A program made the position numbers and the translations under genes. A DNA stretch of 50,488 nucleotides from Verrucomicrobiota bacterium (GTDB lineage Bacteria; Verrucomicrobiota; Verrucomicrobiia; Limisphaerales; UBA9464), in assembly GCA_017309115.1 (NCBI GenBank), contig JAFLEF010000053.1, forward strand, positions 1-50,488. The letters run 5' to 3'. Shown piece by piece: positions 9,339 through 18,081 of this stretch; position 1 is the first letter of the stretch, and each line of letters begins with the position of its first letter. The notes beneath the pieces are model-generated. The model searched no databases, was not told the origin of the DNA, and saw only the letters and a program-made list of their open reading frames with translations.

Positions 9339-9369
9339 CGGGGCTGGAGGTCACTCCAGCCCCGTTTTT
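9339..9369 (+). terminator. Intrinsic terminator after the giant secreted protein
   Basis: A perfect 11-bp stem, CGGGGCTGGAG (9339-9349) with CTCCAGCCCCG (9354-9364), encloses a GTCA loop and is followed by five T (9365-9369). It begins 21 bases after the stop codon at 9317. This is a textbook rho-independent terminator and the strongest in the window. Confidence 0.93.
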
Positions 9370-9434
9370 CTTTCGGATTTGGGTTTGAGCCAGCTGACCC
9401 TGGGATCAGGATACGCCCTAGATCTCCCCTTACC

Positions 9435-12400
9435 GTGAACCTTCAACCGGTCTCATTGGGATTCCCGCCCGCGACTGCGGCTTACACGTTATCAGTAGTT
9501 CTCTCCGCTCTCCGCTCTCCGCTCTCCGCTTTTCGAGGGGTACTCCTTGGTTTTGTCGGAATGGCCCTCTCGGCAGTCGCTGCCGATCCAGGATTCCGTT
9601 TGCTTTCATCGGAGGAGACCGGTCTTCAATTTCAACACGCCATCCCGACGCAGCGGCATTTGACGAATCAAATGCTGCTCGATGGATCAGGCGTGGCGCT
9701 GGGGGATGTCGATGGGGATGGCAACGTGGATGTGTTCCTGGGCGGGAGTGGCGGTCAGAGCCAACTGTGGCGAAATCTCGGAGGGTGGAAGTTCGAAAAC
9801 TTCACCGCGAAGGCCTTTGCCAACAGTACCCCGGCCTTGGCCAGTGATGTCACGGGCGTGGCCTTGGTGGATGTCACGGGGGATGGTGCCTTGGATTTGT
9901 TGCTTAATACCCACGCTGACGGCGTGCGGTTCCTGACCAACGACGGTCAGGGTCGATTTCGTTCCCAGCCGTTCCCGGTCTCGCGCCATCGCGGGGGCCA
10001 TTCGCTGGCGTTGGCGGATGTCGATGGGGACGGATGGGTGGATCTGTACGTGTGCAACTACCGGCGCCGTGCCTTGATGGATATGCCGAGTGCTCGTGCC
10101 ACGTTTCAGGGTTCGGGGTTGGAGCGGCGGGTAGCCACCTTGGACGGACGGCCGACGACGGATCCAGATCTGACCAATCGCTTTGTGGTGAATGCCGCAG
10201 GGGGCTTGGAGGAACTGGGCGAACCGGATGTTTTCTACCGAAACCTCGGCGGAACCAACTTTGTCGAAGTCAGCTGGCAGGATGGCGCCTTCCTCACGGA
10301 GGAGGGGAAGCCGCTCGTGGATCCTCCGCGGGATTGGGGTCTCGCGGCCCAGTTCTGCGACGTCAACGGCGACGGCCGGCCCGATCTCTATGTTTGCAAC
10401 GACTTTCAATCGCCGGACCGGATGTGGCTGAATGAGAGTTCTCCCGGGAAGGTGCGGCTGCGCTTGGTACCGGCGGATTGGTTGCGCCAAACGAGCCTTT
10501 TCTCCATGGGTGTCGATTTCGGAGACATTAATCGGGATGCCCGACCCGACTTCGTGGTGGTGGACATGTTGAGCCCGGATCCAGTGCGGCGCATGACGAT
10601 GTTGGATGGAACGCCGTCGGTCACCGTGGATCCGGAGGATCCCCGATCCCGGCCGCAGGTAGATGCCAACACCCTCTTCCTTCAGCGACCTGATGGGTCG
10701 TTTGCGCAGATGGCCAACGTCGCGGGCGTGATGGCGACGGACTGGTCGTGGACGCCGGCCTTTCTCGATGTGGACTTGGACGGCTGGTTGGATCTGCTGG
10801 TCACAGCCGGGCAGGAGCGGGGATCGCGTGATCTGGATATTGCCGAACACATGAAGGTGTTTCGGCGGGGAGGACTGAGGACTGACGCTCAGATCTTTCG
10901 GGAACGCCTGAAGTTCCCTCCGCAGCACGCTCCGCTAAAGGCCTTCCGGAATGCGGGCGGATCCATCCCGGTCTTCGAGGATCGGAGTCGGGAGTGGGCG
11001 TTTGATCAGGTTGGCGTCAGCCACGGGATGGCGCTGGGGGACTTGGATGGCGATGGGGATCAGGATGTCGTGATCAATCGCTTGAACGCGCCCGCAGCGG
11101 TCTTTCGCAACGAAGCCTCCGCGCCTCGATTGGCGGTTCGATTGAAGGGGCAGGCGCCTAATCGACAGGCACTGGGAGCGCGGTTGGGCTTTCGATGGCG
11201 GTCGGACTCGCAGCCGACGGCACCGTCTCAGTTTGCTCAGCTCTTTGCCGGCGGCCGCTATCTGTCGAGTGATGCCTTCACGAAGACTTTTGCATGCCCG
11301 GGACCGGGAACGGGTGAACTGGACGTCCTGTGGCCCTCGGGACGCCAGTCGCGGCTGACCGGGCTGGCGCCAGGGCGGATTGTGGAAATGGAGGAACCGA
11401 AGGAATCGACACCGTTGGTAAAGCCCGAACCTGTGAAGGGTCCTCCGCTTCGGTTCCAGGAAGTCCCCTCGGGAATCTCCGGACCGCCGGTCTCCGGACC
11501 GGACTGGACCGGTCAGCCGCTCCTACCGCGACGGCAGAACACTCGGTTACCGGGGTTGGCGTGGAGCACGGCGGAGTCGGCTCTGTGGGTGGCGCTGGGA
11601 CCGGGGTCCGCAGTGCGGCCGTACTCGTGGTCAGCCACGGGATTTCAACCTGGTCCTTCCCGCGAATCCGCCGCGCTCGCGGTCGCGGTGGCGGGTCCGG
11701 ATGTGTGGTGGCTGCAGCCGGCGAAAGCCGCGGGATTGGTGCTGCATTCCGGGGGATCGGGGGCTGCCTCCCCTCCGGTCGTCGCCTCTCAGGTCGCTGC
11801 GGCGTCGGGCATGTGGGCAACGCCCCTGGTGGGAGGTGAAGAATCGCTGGTCTGGATCGCGGGTGGAGTCGTGCCAGGGCGGTATCCGGAAAGTGCAAAC
11901 AGCGAGTTGTTCCGAGGGACTGCTCAAGGAATGCGTTCCGTGGCGGTTACGAATCTCGGGTTGGTCACGAGCGCCGTGTGGGTGGATTTGGACGGAGATT
12001 CCCGGAACGAATTGGTCACGGTCAGTGAATGGGGAACACCCCGCGGATTCCGCATCACCGATTCGGGATTGGAAGGGATGCCGCTCTCCGTGGTCTTTCC
12101 GGACGGTACGACGAAGAGTTGGGACGACTTCACCGGTTGGTGGCAGTCGGTGGTGGCGGGTGACTTTGATGGGGATGGGCGATCGGATCTCGTGCTGGGG
12201 AACTGGGGTTTGAATTCGCCTCAGGCCCTGTTCACCGGCCCGGTGGGAGCCCAGGGAGCAGGGCGGTCGCTGCACCTGTGGTCAGGCGAGGCTCTGGAAG
12301 CAGGTCCTGGCGGATGCCTGGAAGGATACACTGACGCGCAGGGGAAATTCCGAACGTCCCGAAGTCTGAGTGATTTGGAGACGCGCATTCCCTGGTTGCG

Positions 12401-12878
12401 GTCCCGCTTCACCACCCATCGATCGTTCGCGGAAGCGACGGTGCCGGAGATCCTCGGAGCGCGGTTGACCACCCTGCGGCATCTGGAGGCACGGTGGCTG
12501 AGTTCGTGGGTGCTGTGGAATCGGGGTGCCCAGTTTGAGGCGCGCTTGTTGCCCGCAGAGGCCCAACTTGGTCCTTGGATGGCGGCGGTTACCGGAGACT
12601 TCGACGGCGATGGTCGTCTTGATGTGTATGGCGCCCAGGGATTCTTCGGACACAATTTCGGAGCGGGTCGAGAGGATGCCGGGGAAGGAGTGTTCCTGCT
12701 CAGCCGAGCCGGGGGTAACTGGGAAGCGATTCCTACCGCAGCAACGGCGATTCGAATTCTGGGTCAGCAGCGGTCCGCCGTGGCGCCGGACCTCAATGGC
12801 GATAGGCGGGCCGATTTGATTGTGGGGGAATGGGGCGGTCCGGTGCGGGTGTTTCTGAGCGAGCCGCCGAAGCCCTAA
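9435..12878 (+). CDS. CRTAC1-type FG-GAP/VCBS propeller protein with ASPIC/UnbV domain
   Basis: Up to 1,147 residues. An N-terminal hydrophobic stretch ending M-A-L-S-A-V-A-A-D looks like a signal peptide. Many FG-GAP/VCBS repeats follow, with D-V-D-G-D-G, D-V-N-G-D-G, D-L-D-G-D-G-D and D-F-D-G-D-G-R cores spread from about residue 85 to the end. An ASPIC/UnbV-like segment lies at about 595-650 (LWPSGRQSRL). The arrangement is that of CRTAC1 family proteins, presumed exported calcium-binding propellers. The start is uncertain: the GTG at 9435 lies upstream of a 7-bp tandem repeat, a TTG at 9456 is in frame, and the first ATG (9561) would leave too short a signal peptide. It is separated from the upstream gene by a terminator, so it should have its own promoter. 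The role is unknown. Confidence 0.8.
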   Translation: MNLQPVSLGFPPATAAYTLSVVLSALRSPLSAFRGVLLGFVGMALSAVAADPGFRLLSSEETGLQFQHAIPTQRHLTNQMLLDGSGVALGDVDGDGNVDVFLGGSGGQSQLWRNLGGWKFENFTAKAFANSTPALASDVTGVALVDVTGDGALDLLLNTHADGVRFLTNDGQGRFRSQPFPVSRHRGGHSLALADVDGDGWVDLYVCNYRRRALMDMPSARATFQGSGLERRVATLDGRPTTDPDLTNRFVVNAAGGLEELGEPDVFYRNLGGTNFVEVSWQDGAFLTEEGKPLVDPPRDWGLAAQFCDVNGDGRPDLYVCNDFQSPDRMWLNESSPGKVRLRLVPADWLRQTSLFSMGVDFGDINRDARPDFVVVDMLSPDPVRRMTMLDGTPSVTVDPEDPRSRPQVDANTLFLQRPDGSFAQMANVAGVMATDWSWTPAFLDVDLDGWLDLLVTAGQERGSRDLDIAEHMKVFRRGGLRTDAQIFRERLKFPPQHAPLKAFRNAGGSIPVFEDRSREWAFDQVGVSHGMALGDLDGDGDQDVVINRLNAPAAVFRNEASAPRLAVRLKGQAPNRQALGARLGFRWRSDSQPTAPSQFAQLFAGGRYLSSDAFTKTFACPGPGTGELDVLWPSGRQSRLTGLAPGRIVEMEEPKESTPLVKPEPVKGPPLRFQEVPSGISGPPVSGPDWTGQPLLPRRQNTRLPGLAWSTAESALWVALGPGSAVRPYSWSATGFQPGPSRESAALAVAVAGPDVWWLQPAKAAGLVLHSGGSGAASPPVVASQVAAASGMWATPLVGGEESLVWIAGGVVPGRYPESANSELFRGTAQGMRSVAVTNLGLVTSAVWVDLDGDSRNELVTVSEWGTPRGFRITDSGLEGMPLSVVFPDGTTKSWDDFTGWWQSVVAGDFDGDGRSDLVLGNWGLNSPQALFTGPVGAQGAGRSLHLWSGEALEAGPGGCLEGYTDAQGKFRTSRSLSDLETRIPWLRSRFTTHRSFAEATVPEILGARLTTLRHLEARWLSSWVLWNRGAQFEARLLPAEAQLGPWMAAVTGDFDGDGRLDVYGAQGFFGHNFGAGREDAGEGVFLLSRAGGNWEAIPTAATAIRILGQQRSAVAPDLNGDRRADLIVGEWGGPVRVFLSEPPKP
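9501..9528 (+). repeat. Four tandem copies of a 7-bp unit (CTCTCCG) in a leader-coding region
   Basis: CTCTCCG is repeated four times without error, then CT. It lies between the assigned GTG start and the hydrophobic part of the signal peptide. Seven is not a multiple of three, so gain or loss of a unit would shift the frame, if translation really begins upstream. Confidence 0.85.
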
Positions 12879-12917
12879 ATCTGCGGACAAAGTCAGCCTC
12901 TGCGCGTCTCAGCTGAA

Positions 12918-13340
12918 TCACGCTTCGCCGATAACATGCAGGGCGACGCGGCGGCGATGCGGGGAGGTTCGATGTTCCCACAGGTAGATGCCTTGCCAGG
13001 TGCCGAGGGTGAGTTCTCCGTTCACGACAGGAATGTGCAGGTGGACACCCATCAGGGCCGACCGGATATGGGCCGGCATGTCGTCGTCCCCTTCGGCGGT
13101 GTGGATAAAGCTGCTATTGCCATCCGGGACCAGTTCGCCGAAGTAAGTTTCAAAATCCCGGCGGACATCCGGATCCGCGTTCTCTTGAATCACCAGTGAC
13201 GCTGACGTGTGTCGGAGAAAGAGGGTGCAGAGTCCGGTCCGGATTCCCGTTTTCCGAACCCAGGCCACCACCTCGGAAGTCACTTCCAAAAACCCCCGCC
13301 CGCGGGTGGCGAAAACCATTTCGGTGACGTGCTGGTTCAT
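12918..13340 (-). CDS. yjbQ: YjbQ family protein (UPF0047, secondary thiamine-phosphate synthase type)
   Basis: 140 residues, the usual family length. Recognisable family signatures are L-R-H-T-S-A-S-L, H-T-A-E-G-D-D-D-M-P-A-H and G-T-W-Q-G-I-Y-L-W-E-H. The family forms compact trimers. E. coli YjbQ has weak thiamine-phosphate synthase activity, but the true role is not settled. The ATG at 13340 starts 18 bases after the glycosidase stop codon, so it is likely the last gene of the operon phosphatase - glycosidase - yjbQ. It converges with the CRTAC1-type gene across 39 bases, in which I see no good terminator. Confidence 0.92.
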   Translation of the reverse strand: MNQHVTEMVFATRGRGFLEVTSEVVAWVRKTGIRTGLCTLFLRHTSASLVIQENADPDVRRDFETYFGELVPDGNSSFIHTAEGDDDMPAHIRSALMGVHLHIPVVNGELTLGTWQGIYLWEHRTSPHRRRVALHVIGEA

Positions 13341-13358
13341 ACGCGAACCGCGGCAGCG

Positions 13359-16300
13359 TCAGGGATTCAGAACCTGAAGTCGATACATCCGGCTGCGATT
13401 GGGCAGTGGATTCGGATCGCTGGCCAACATCGGGCCGTCGGTTTCGGCGAAAACGGCGGTCCAGCCGGGCACGGGATAGAACTCGGGGTCTTCGCCGCCG
13501 AGTTGATCCGTGAACAGGAGCGTGTAGTAGCGTCCGGCACGCGCGGTCCACTTGACCGTGGGTTGTCCAATCTCATTCGGGGCGGCCGCTTCGAGTCGAA
13601 AGGTGTCCGTCCCGGAATTCGGATCGGTGCCGGCGATCACTTCATCCCCGTCGTTCAAACCGTCACCATCGGAGTCTGGCCGATCTGGAGAGGTCCCAGT
13701 TTGCGTGGGCGAGCCGTAGTGACCGGAACCGTCCTCCACGACATCGGCCAGGCCGTCGCTGTCGCGATCTGTTCCTGGTGCCGAGGAATCGTTGGCGCTG
13801 GAGTAGGTGGCGAGCAGATCCCCGGGCAGGCCCAGGATCTCGGGTCCGTCCCAGCGGAGATTATCCACGGACACTTCGTACACCACCCCGGTCTCCTTCA
13901 TTTCGAAGTTCAGCACCAGAGCCAGCACTCGGGTGGGGTCAAAAGGGGCGTGGAATTGTTCCTGCCGAAACTGATCCAGCGTGGCGGTGATTGTCTGCCA
14001 GCCGCCGTCGGCGGCGGTATAGGGCTGGACGAACTGCCGAACATGCACGGTTCCCGGCGGTTCTCCGGGATCGGTCGGACTCTTGATTTGGAGTGCCACA
14101 TTGAGGGCGTGACCGTTGCGTTCCCGAACGTCCACGGAAAACGAGTAGAGCGCCCAGCCGAACGGGAAGGGGGGCAGCGACCACGTCTCGGGAAACTCGC
14201 GAATCATTCCAAAGCCCGAGAACGACCCTACGGTGACGGGGTTGGTGTACACGAGGAACGCCGACTGACTCCCGTGACTCGCTTCCAAGCGGGTGCCGGT
14301 GTTGAAGTAGAGGCTCGGTCCAGAAAGATTCTCGCCGTAATGATAAGGTAGCCAGGGAGCGAAGCGTGGCGGCGATTGTGGCGGGATATCCGGTTTTTCG
14401 GGATCGAAGTCCGCGCCCAGACTGCGGCCTTCGAAACTGTCGAAGATGTCAGAGGACGCACCCGGAGCCGTCCGTGCGGAGACTGTCCAAGTGAAGGGCC
14501 CAGCCACGCCTTGAGGGACAGGAATGGAGAAGACCTGTTCGCCAGTCGCGCGGCGGGTGATCATTTCCCGGCGAGCGATGGAAGTGTCGCCGGCCTTCAA
14601 GTCCACGGTCAGGCTGTAGAATTGTTTCCCGGCGGCGGCGGAATCCCAGAAGTCCGCCCGGTCCACGGCCGTGGGAAATTCCTCGGGCAGATAACCAGGC
14701 AATTCTTCCCAGATCACCGGCACAGAGACGGTCTGGCCCGGTTTTACTTCCGGCAAAAATTTCGGTTGGGCCGCCCACAGCGCCCGGACTGGCACTTTCA
14801 CCTGGGCCGGGTTCAGTCCGAGCCCGGTGGCGGTGGCCTGCCACGTGTAGGTCCCCCCGTCCCGGGAACTGCGCAGCTCGGGATTCCCAAGATCTCCATC
14901 AGGCAACGTCACCATCAGGTTGGTCACCCCCTGACCGCTGATCCTTACCGGCAGTGTCTGAGCCAGCGTCTGGGGTGCGCGTCCGGTGGACCTTAGTTGG
15001 AGATCCAATTCCAGCGTGGCGCCCTGGGTGTCGAATCCCACCTGCACGGCGGCCGGATTCCCACCCCACCAGACGGAGTTCGGAGCCGCTTCGAACCACA
15101 ATTTGACCGGACTCGGATTGAGGAGGGATTGCCCGGGAGCGGTGGTGGCATAGAGCAGCACGTATTGATCACCTTGCAGGGTCAATTCGAGGGAACCGTT
15201 GGAATTGGTGGTCAGCACGCCGCCACTGGTAAGGTCTTCAATCCAGCGGCCGGCCAACAGCGACGGCGCCTGCACGCGGACGGTCGCGGCGTTGGTGTGG
15301 CCATTCAGCAGGCCCAGGAGCACCGACCCGTTCCGGGTCACGCGGAAGTCGGGGTAGATCCATTCCGCGCCCGGCCCCGTGAGGTCCACGGGCGGAACGA
15401 GACCGAAGTGGGTCCGGTAGATGGCCCGGAACCACTGATAGCGCAGCTGCCAGTTGTGCGGGGACGGTGACTCCGCAGCATCCACGACATCGCCGAGCGC
15501 GAGTGGCGTCAGCGCGGTGCGGGCGGAGCCCACGGTGTTCAGATGCAGCGCTGGTTGATTTCCGGAATGCCGAACGATGGTGGTTCCGGCTTTCACCGTT
15601 AGGCCCTGCCAGTATTTCCAGGTGCCCAGCGTGGAGCGGTAGTTGGCCGGCAGGGGATCAAACGCGGAAGTGCCGCTGAAGGGGATAAATCGATAGTCGG
15701 TGAAGAGAGCGCCGGATTCGTAGCCAGGTTGGGCGTTGCTGACGTCGATGCCGAACAGGGTTCGCATGTGCTCCGCCCAGCGTGGGTTGGGAACCTGATA
15801 GGCGTTGAATTGGCCCGGGAGATCGATGGCGGCGTGCAGGTGAATTCCACTGGCTGGCACTTGGGTGGCCAGAGTGTCCAGATGCGCGGGGTCCAGTTGC
15901 GTGGATCGCGAGACGTGCAGCGCCTTGGCCGACTGCCAGGCACCGGCGTTGAATTCCTCGTCGCGCAGGATTCCGGGCTGATAGCCCAGTCGCTTCAAGG
16001 TGTTCCAGACCCGGTTCAATTCCTGATTCGCCCGCGGCCAGAACAGGTCCGTGCTCTGACTCCAGAAGATCTGGATGTCGGCTTCCGGATCCCGGGAACC
16101 TGCGAGCAACTGGGCGATGTCGAGTTCCGCCATGCATTGGAAGACGGCGCTGACATTCCGGAACACGGGGTCCTTGGGCAGGCGGTTTTGACCCACGATG
16201 CCGAAGCCTTCCTCGCGCGGGAAATAATCTCCGGAGAAGAAGTCACGATCGTTCCAGGTGAAGATGTGCACGCCCATGGAACCGGAGAGAACGGCCTCCC

Positions 16301-17462
16301 AGAGTTGCGTGGGCAAGGCGGCCGCCTGACGCCAATCGGCATTGACGTGAAGGTTCTCGGTGGAGGTATGGCCGGTCTCGGAGAGGAGCACGGGAAGACC
16401 GGTGTCGAGTTGGTGCTTGGCGATGCCGTAGTCACCGGCGCGCAGTTCCGTACCGAGCGCAGCGATCGCGTAGTTGTTGATCGCCCAGAAGTCGAGAGGT
16501 ACGCCGGCCTGGCGGCAAGTTTGTACGATGGTCCGGCCATCTTCACAGGTGTAGAACGCATCGGCTTCGCCAAACAGACCGCCGATCATGGAGTACGTGA
16601 GCAGGTGATTGGGGTCGGCCTGGCGGGCAGCTCGGGCACCCACGGCCACGTAGTCGGCGATGCTTTGCTTGCGCCACTGGATCAGATCCTGGAACAGGGG
16701 TTGATCGTGGTTCTCAGGATACTTCCGCGGCATCTCGACGGCCTCGAAGGAGGGAAACTGTGTTCGCCAAACGGCATTGGCCCGGGCGAGGTCGCCCGCG
16801 TAGTGCTGGCGAAGAAACTCGCGGAAGCTGGCGAGCGAATAGGGATCGTATCCGAGGTAACGTCGGGCCGGCTCCCACAGGTCGAAGTAGGCGTACTCGT
16901 TGCCCAGAATCCAGGCGCCGATCGCCCGGCTATTCCGGTAGCGGGAGGTGACCTGTGCGATGTAGTTGGAATAGGCCCGACGGGCTTCCGGGTGTTCGTA
17001 GTTGAGGACGAACGAGCGGGTGTTTTCCGAATTGAGCGCCTTCCATTCCTCGGGAAACCAGTCGGGAGCGTACTGAAAGCCGATTAAGATAAAGAGTTTT
17101 AGTCCCAGCTTTTCTGCCTGCGCCACGAGGTAGTCGGGCTTGGTCCAGTCAAACTCACCCGGCCGGCGCTCAACGACGTTCCACACCATTTCCGACCGGA
17201 CCGAGTTGGCGTGCATCTTTTTGAACTCCACCAGATCCGAGCCGACTTGCTCGAGCGACTGATTGGCTCCGACGGGCGGATTCCATGACTGATAGGCGAG
17301 GCCGTGGGGGAAGAAGAAGCGCGCCGTGGTGGGATCCCAGAAGTAGCCCTGGCGCACCTCGAGCGATCCGTTGCCCGCTTGGACCACGCCGACGACTCCC
17401 GCCAACGCCAGGCCCAGCCATCCGAGTGATCTGAAAAGCTTCTGAAGGACGGTGAAAATCAC
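13359..17462 (-). CDS. Secreted GH42-like beta-galactosidase-type glycosidase
   Basis: About 1,367 residues from the GTG at 17462. The frame is open to 17912, but that extension covers the phosphatase gene and lacks protein-like sequence. A signal peptide (about 1-30, ending V-V-Q-A-G) precedes a TIM-barrel resembling clan GH-A / family 42. The acid/base candidate Glu189 is in I-L-G-N-E-Y and the nucleophile candidate Glu362 is in L-L-S-E-T-G-H. A beta-galactosidase trimerisation-like region and several beta-sandwich domains follow. Near the C-terminus are thrombospondin type-3-like calcium repeats (DRDSDGLADV, DSDGDGLNDG) and a short closing domain typical of verrucomicrobial secreted proteins. 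Probably acts outside the cytoplasm on a galactoside or related plant or algal glycan; the exact substrate cannot be read from the sequence. Confidence 0.75.
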   Translation of the reverse strand: MIFTVLQKLFRSLGWLGLALAGVVGVVQAGNGSLEVRQGYFWDPTTARFFFPHGLAYQSWNPPVGANQSLEQVGSDLVEFKKMHANSVRSEMVWNVVERRPGEFDWTKPDYLVAQAEKLGLKLFILIGFQYAPDWFPEEWKALNSENTRSFVLNYEHPEARRAYSNYIAQVTSRYRNSRAIGAWILGNEYAYFDLWEPARRYLGYDPYSLASFREFLRQHYAGDLARANAVWRTQFPSFEAVEMPRKYPENHDQPLFQDLIQWRKQSIADYVAVGARAARQADPNHLLTYSMIGGLFGEADAFYTCEDGRTIVQTCRQAGVPLDFWAINNYAIAALGTELRAGDYGIAKHQLDTGLPVLLSETGHTSTENLHVNADWRQAAALPTQLWEAVLSGSMGVHIFTWNDRDFFSGDYFPREEGFGIVGQNRLPKDPVFRNVSAVFQCMAELDIAQLLAGSRDPEADIQIFWSQSTDLFWPRANQELNRVWNTLKRLGYQPGILRDEEFNAGAWQSAKALHVSRSTQLDPAHLDTLATQVPASGIHLHAAIDLPGQFNAYQVPNPRWAEHMRTLFGIDVSNAQPGYESGALFTDYRFIPFSGTSAFDPLPANYRSTLGTWKYWQGLTVKAGTTIVRHSGNQPALHLNTVGSARTALTPLALGDVVDAAESPSPHNWQLRYQWFRAIYRTHFGLVPPVDLTGPGAEWIYPDFRVTRNGSVLLGLLNGHTNAATVRVQAPSLLAGRWIEDLTSGGVLTTNSNGSLELTLQGDQYVLLYATTAPGQSLLNPSPVKLWFEAAPNSVWWGGNPAAVQVGFDTQGATLELDLQLRSTGRAPQTLAQTLPVRISGQGVTNLMVTLPDGDLGNPELRSSRDGGTYTWQATATGLGLNPAQVKVPVRALWAAQPKFLPEVKPGQTVSVPVIWEELPGYLPEEFPTAVDRADFWDSAAAGKQFYSLTVDLKAGDTSIARREMITRRATGEQVFSIPVPQGVAGPFTWTVSARTAPGASSDIFDSFEGRSLGADFDPEKPDIPPQSPPRFAPWLPYHYGENLSGPSLYFNTGTRLEASHGSQSAFLVYTNPVTVGSFSGFGMIREFPETWSLPPFPFGWALYSFSVDVRERNGHALNVALQIKSPTDPGEPPGTVHVRQFVQPYTAADGGWQTITATLDQFRQEQFHAPFDPTRVLALVLNFEMKETGVVYEVSVDNLRWDGPEILGLPGDLLATYSSANDSSAPGTDRDSDGLADVVEDGSGHYGSPTQTGTSPDRPDSDGDGLNDGDEVIAGTDPNSGTDTFRLEAAAPNEIGQPTVKWTARAGRYYTLLFTDQLGGEDPEFYPVPGWTAVFAETDGPMLASDPNPLPNRSRMYRLQVLNP

Positions 17463-17521
17463 TCGGGCTAACCTGCCCAATAGACGTTCTAAAGCACGGT
17501 CTTTTTTCGGGCTGTCCGGGA

Positions 17522-17857
17522 TCAATCGCGCCAACCAGGTAGGTGGGGCGCCAACCGGGACTCCAGTTCTTCGATCAAGGCCTCCTCCATGTACTCGTAC
17601 TCGTCGGGCAGGTGGAGGCAAATGAGGGAACGCCCGGCAAGTTCTTCCGGGAACCGTTCCCGCAAGCGGCGTTCGTGGGATCGTTCCATGACGAAAATCA
17701 GGTCGGCCCAGCCCAAGAGTCCGGGCGTGACGCGGACTCGAGCTTGCTCCTGCGTGCCGGCCGACCGGGCTTGATACCCCGGTGTCCCAGCCAGGATTCG
17801 TTCGGCGGTGAGACTGCGGATCTCGTTCCGACTGCACACGAAAAGAACTTTGGTCAT
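17522..17857 (-). CDS. Small low-molecular-weight protein-tyrosine-phosphatase-like protein
   Basis: 111 residues. The N-terminus carries the phosphatase P-loop C-x5-R-S (Cys8 to Arg14-Ser15, CSRNEIRS) after a short beta strand. A C-terminal L-P-D-E-Y-E-Y-M supplies the likely general acid. This matches the short predicted tyrosine phosphatases (COG4551 type) of about 105-110 residues, not the 150-residue Wzb/Etp enzymes. The ATG at 17857 is chosen because the frame upstream (to 18142) has no family features. The gene lies 59 bases upstream of the glycosidase on the same strand and may share its transcript. The substrate is unknown. Confidence 0.85.
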   Translation of the reverse strand: MTKVLFVCSRNEIRSLTAERILAGTPGYQARSAGTQEQARVRVTPGLLGWADLIFVMERSHERRLRERFPEELAGRSLICLHLPDEYEYMEEALIEELESRLAPHLPGWRD

Positions 17858-18081
17858 GCGGGAAGTAGCGAGGAGGCAAAACCAGCGAAACGGAACAACC
17901 TTTTGCCGCCAATCTACTGGCAATTCCAACTGGCTAGATTCCAAAATTCTCTCAACCGACAAAACCAGCGGAGAGCTGAGCGGTGAGACCCAGCAATCAC
18001 CTCTATTTTCAGTGCTTTGGCACCTCTCATCTCGGGCAAAGCCAATGGACTGAGGGTAGATTTGCGACCTTCGACACCCCT
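17858..18081. other. 224-base gap; likely promoter region of the phosphatase-glycosidase operon
   Basis: It separates two minus-strand genes. A copy of GGAGAGCTGAGCGG at about 17970 resembles the GAGAGCTGAG word beside the repeat element at 50 kb. I see no terminator for the nuclease gene's upstream neighbour and no confident promoter. Confidence 0.3.

Noticed and set aside
9687-10928. 413-residue minus-strand open frame opposite the CRTAC1-type gene
   Set aside because: The calcium-binding repeats of the sense frame are clear, and the antisense product is His/Arg/Pro-rich without domains.
17463-17912. Longer start for the GH42-like gene
   Set aside because: The extension overlaps the phosphatase gene on the same strand and gives no signal peptide; the GTG at 17462 does.
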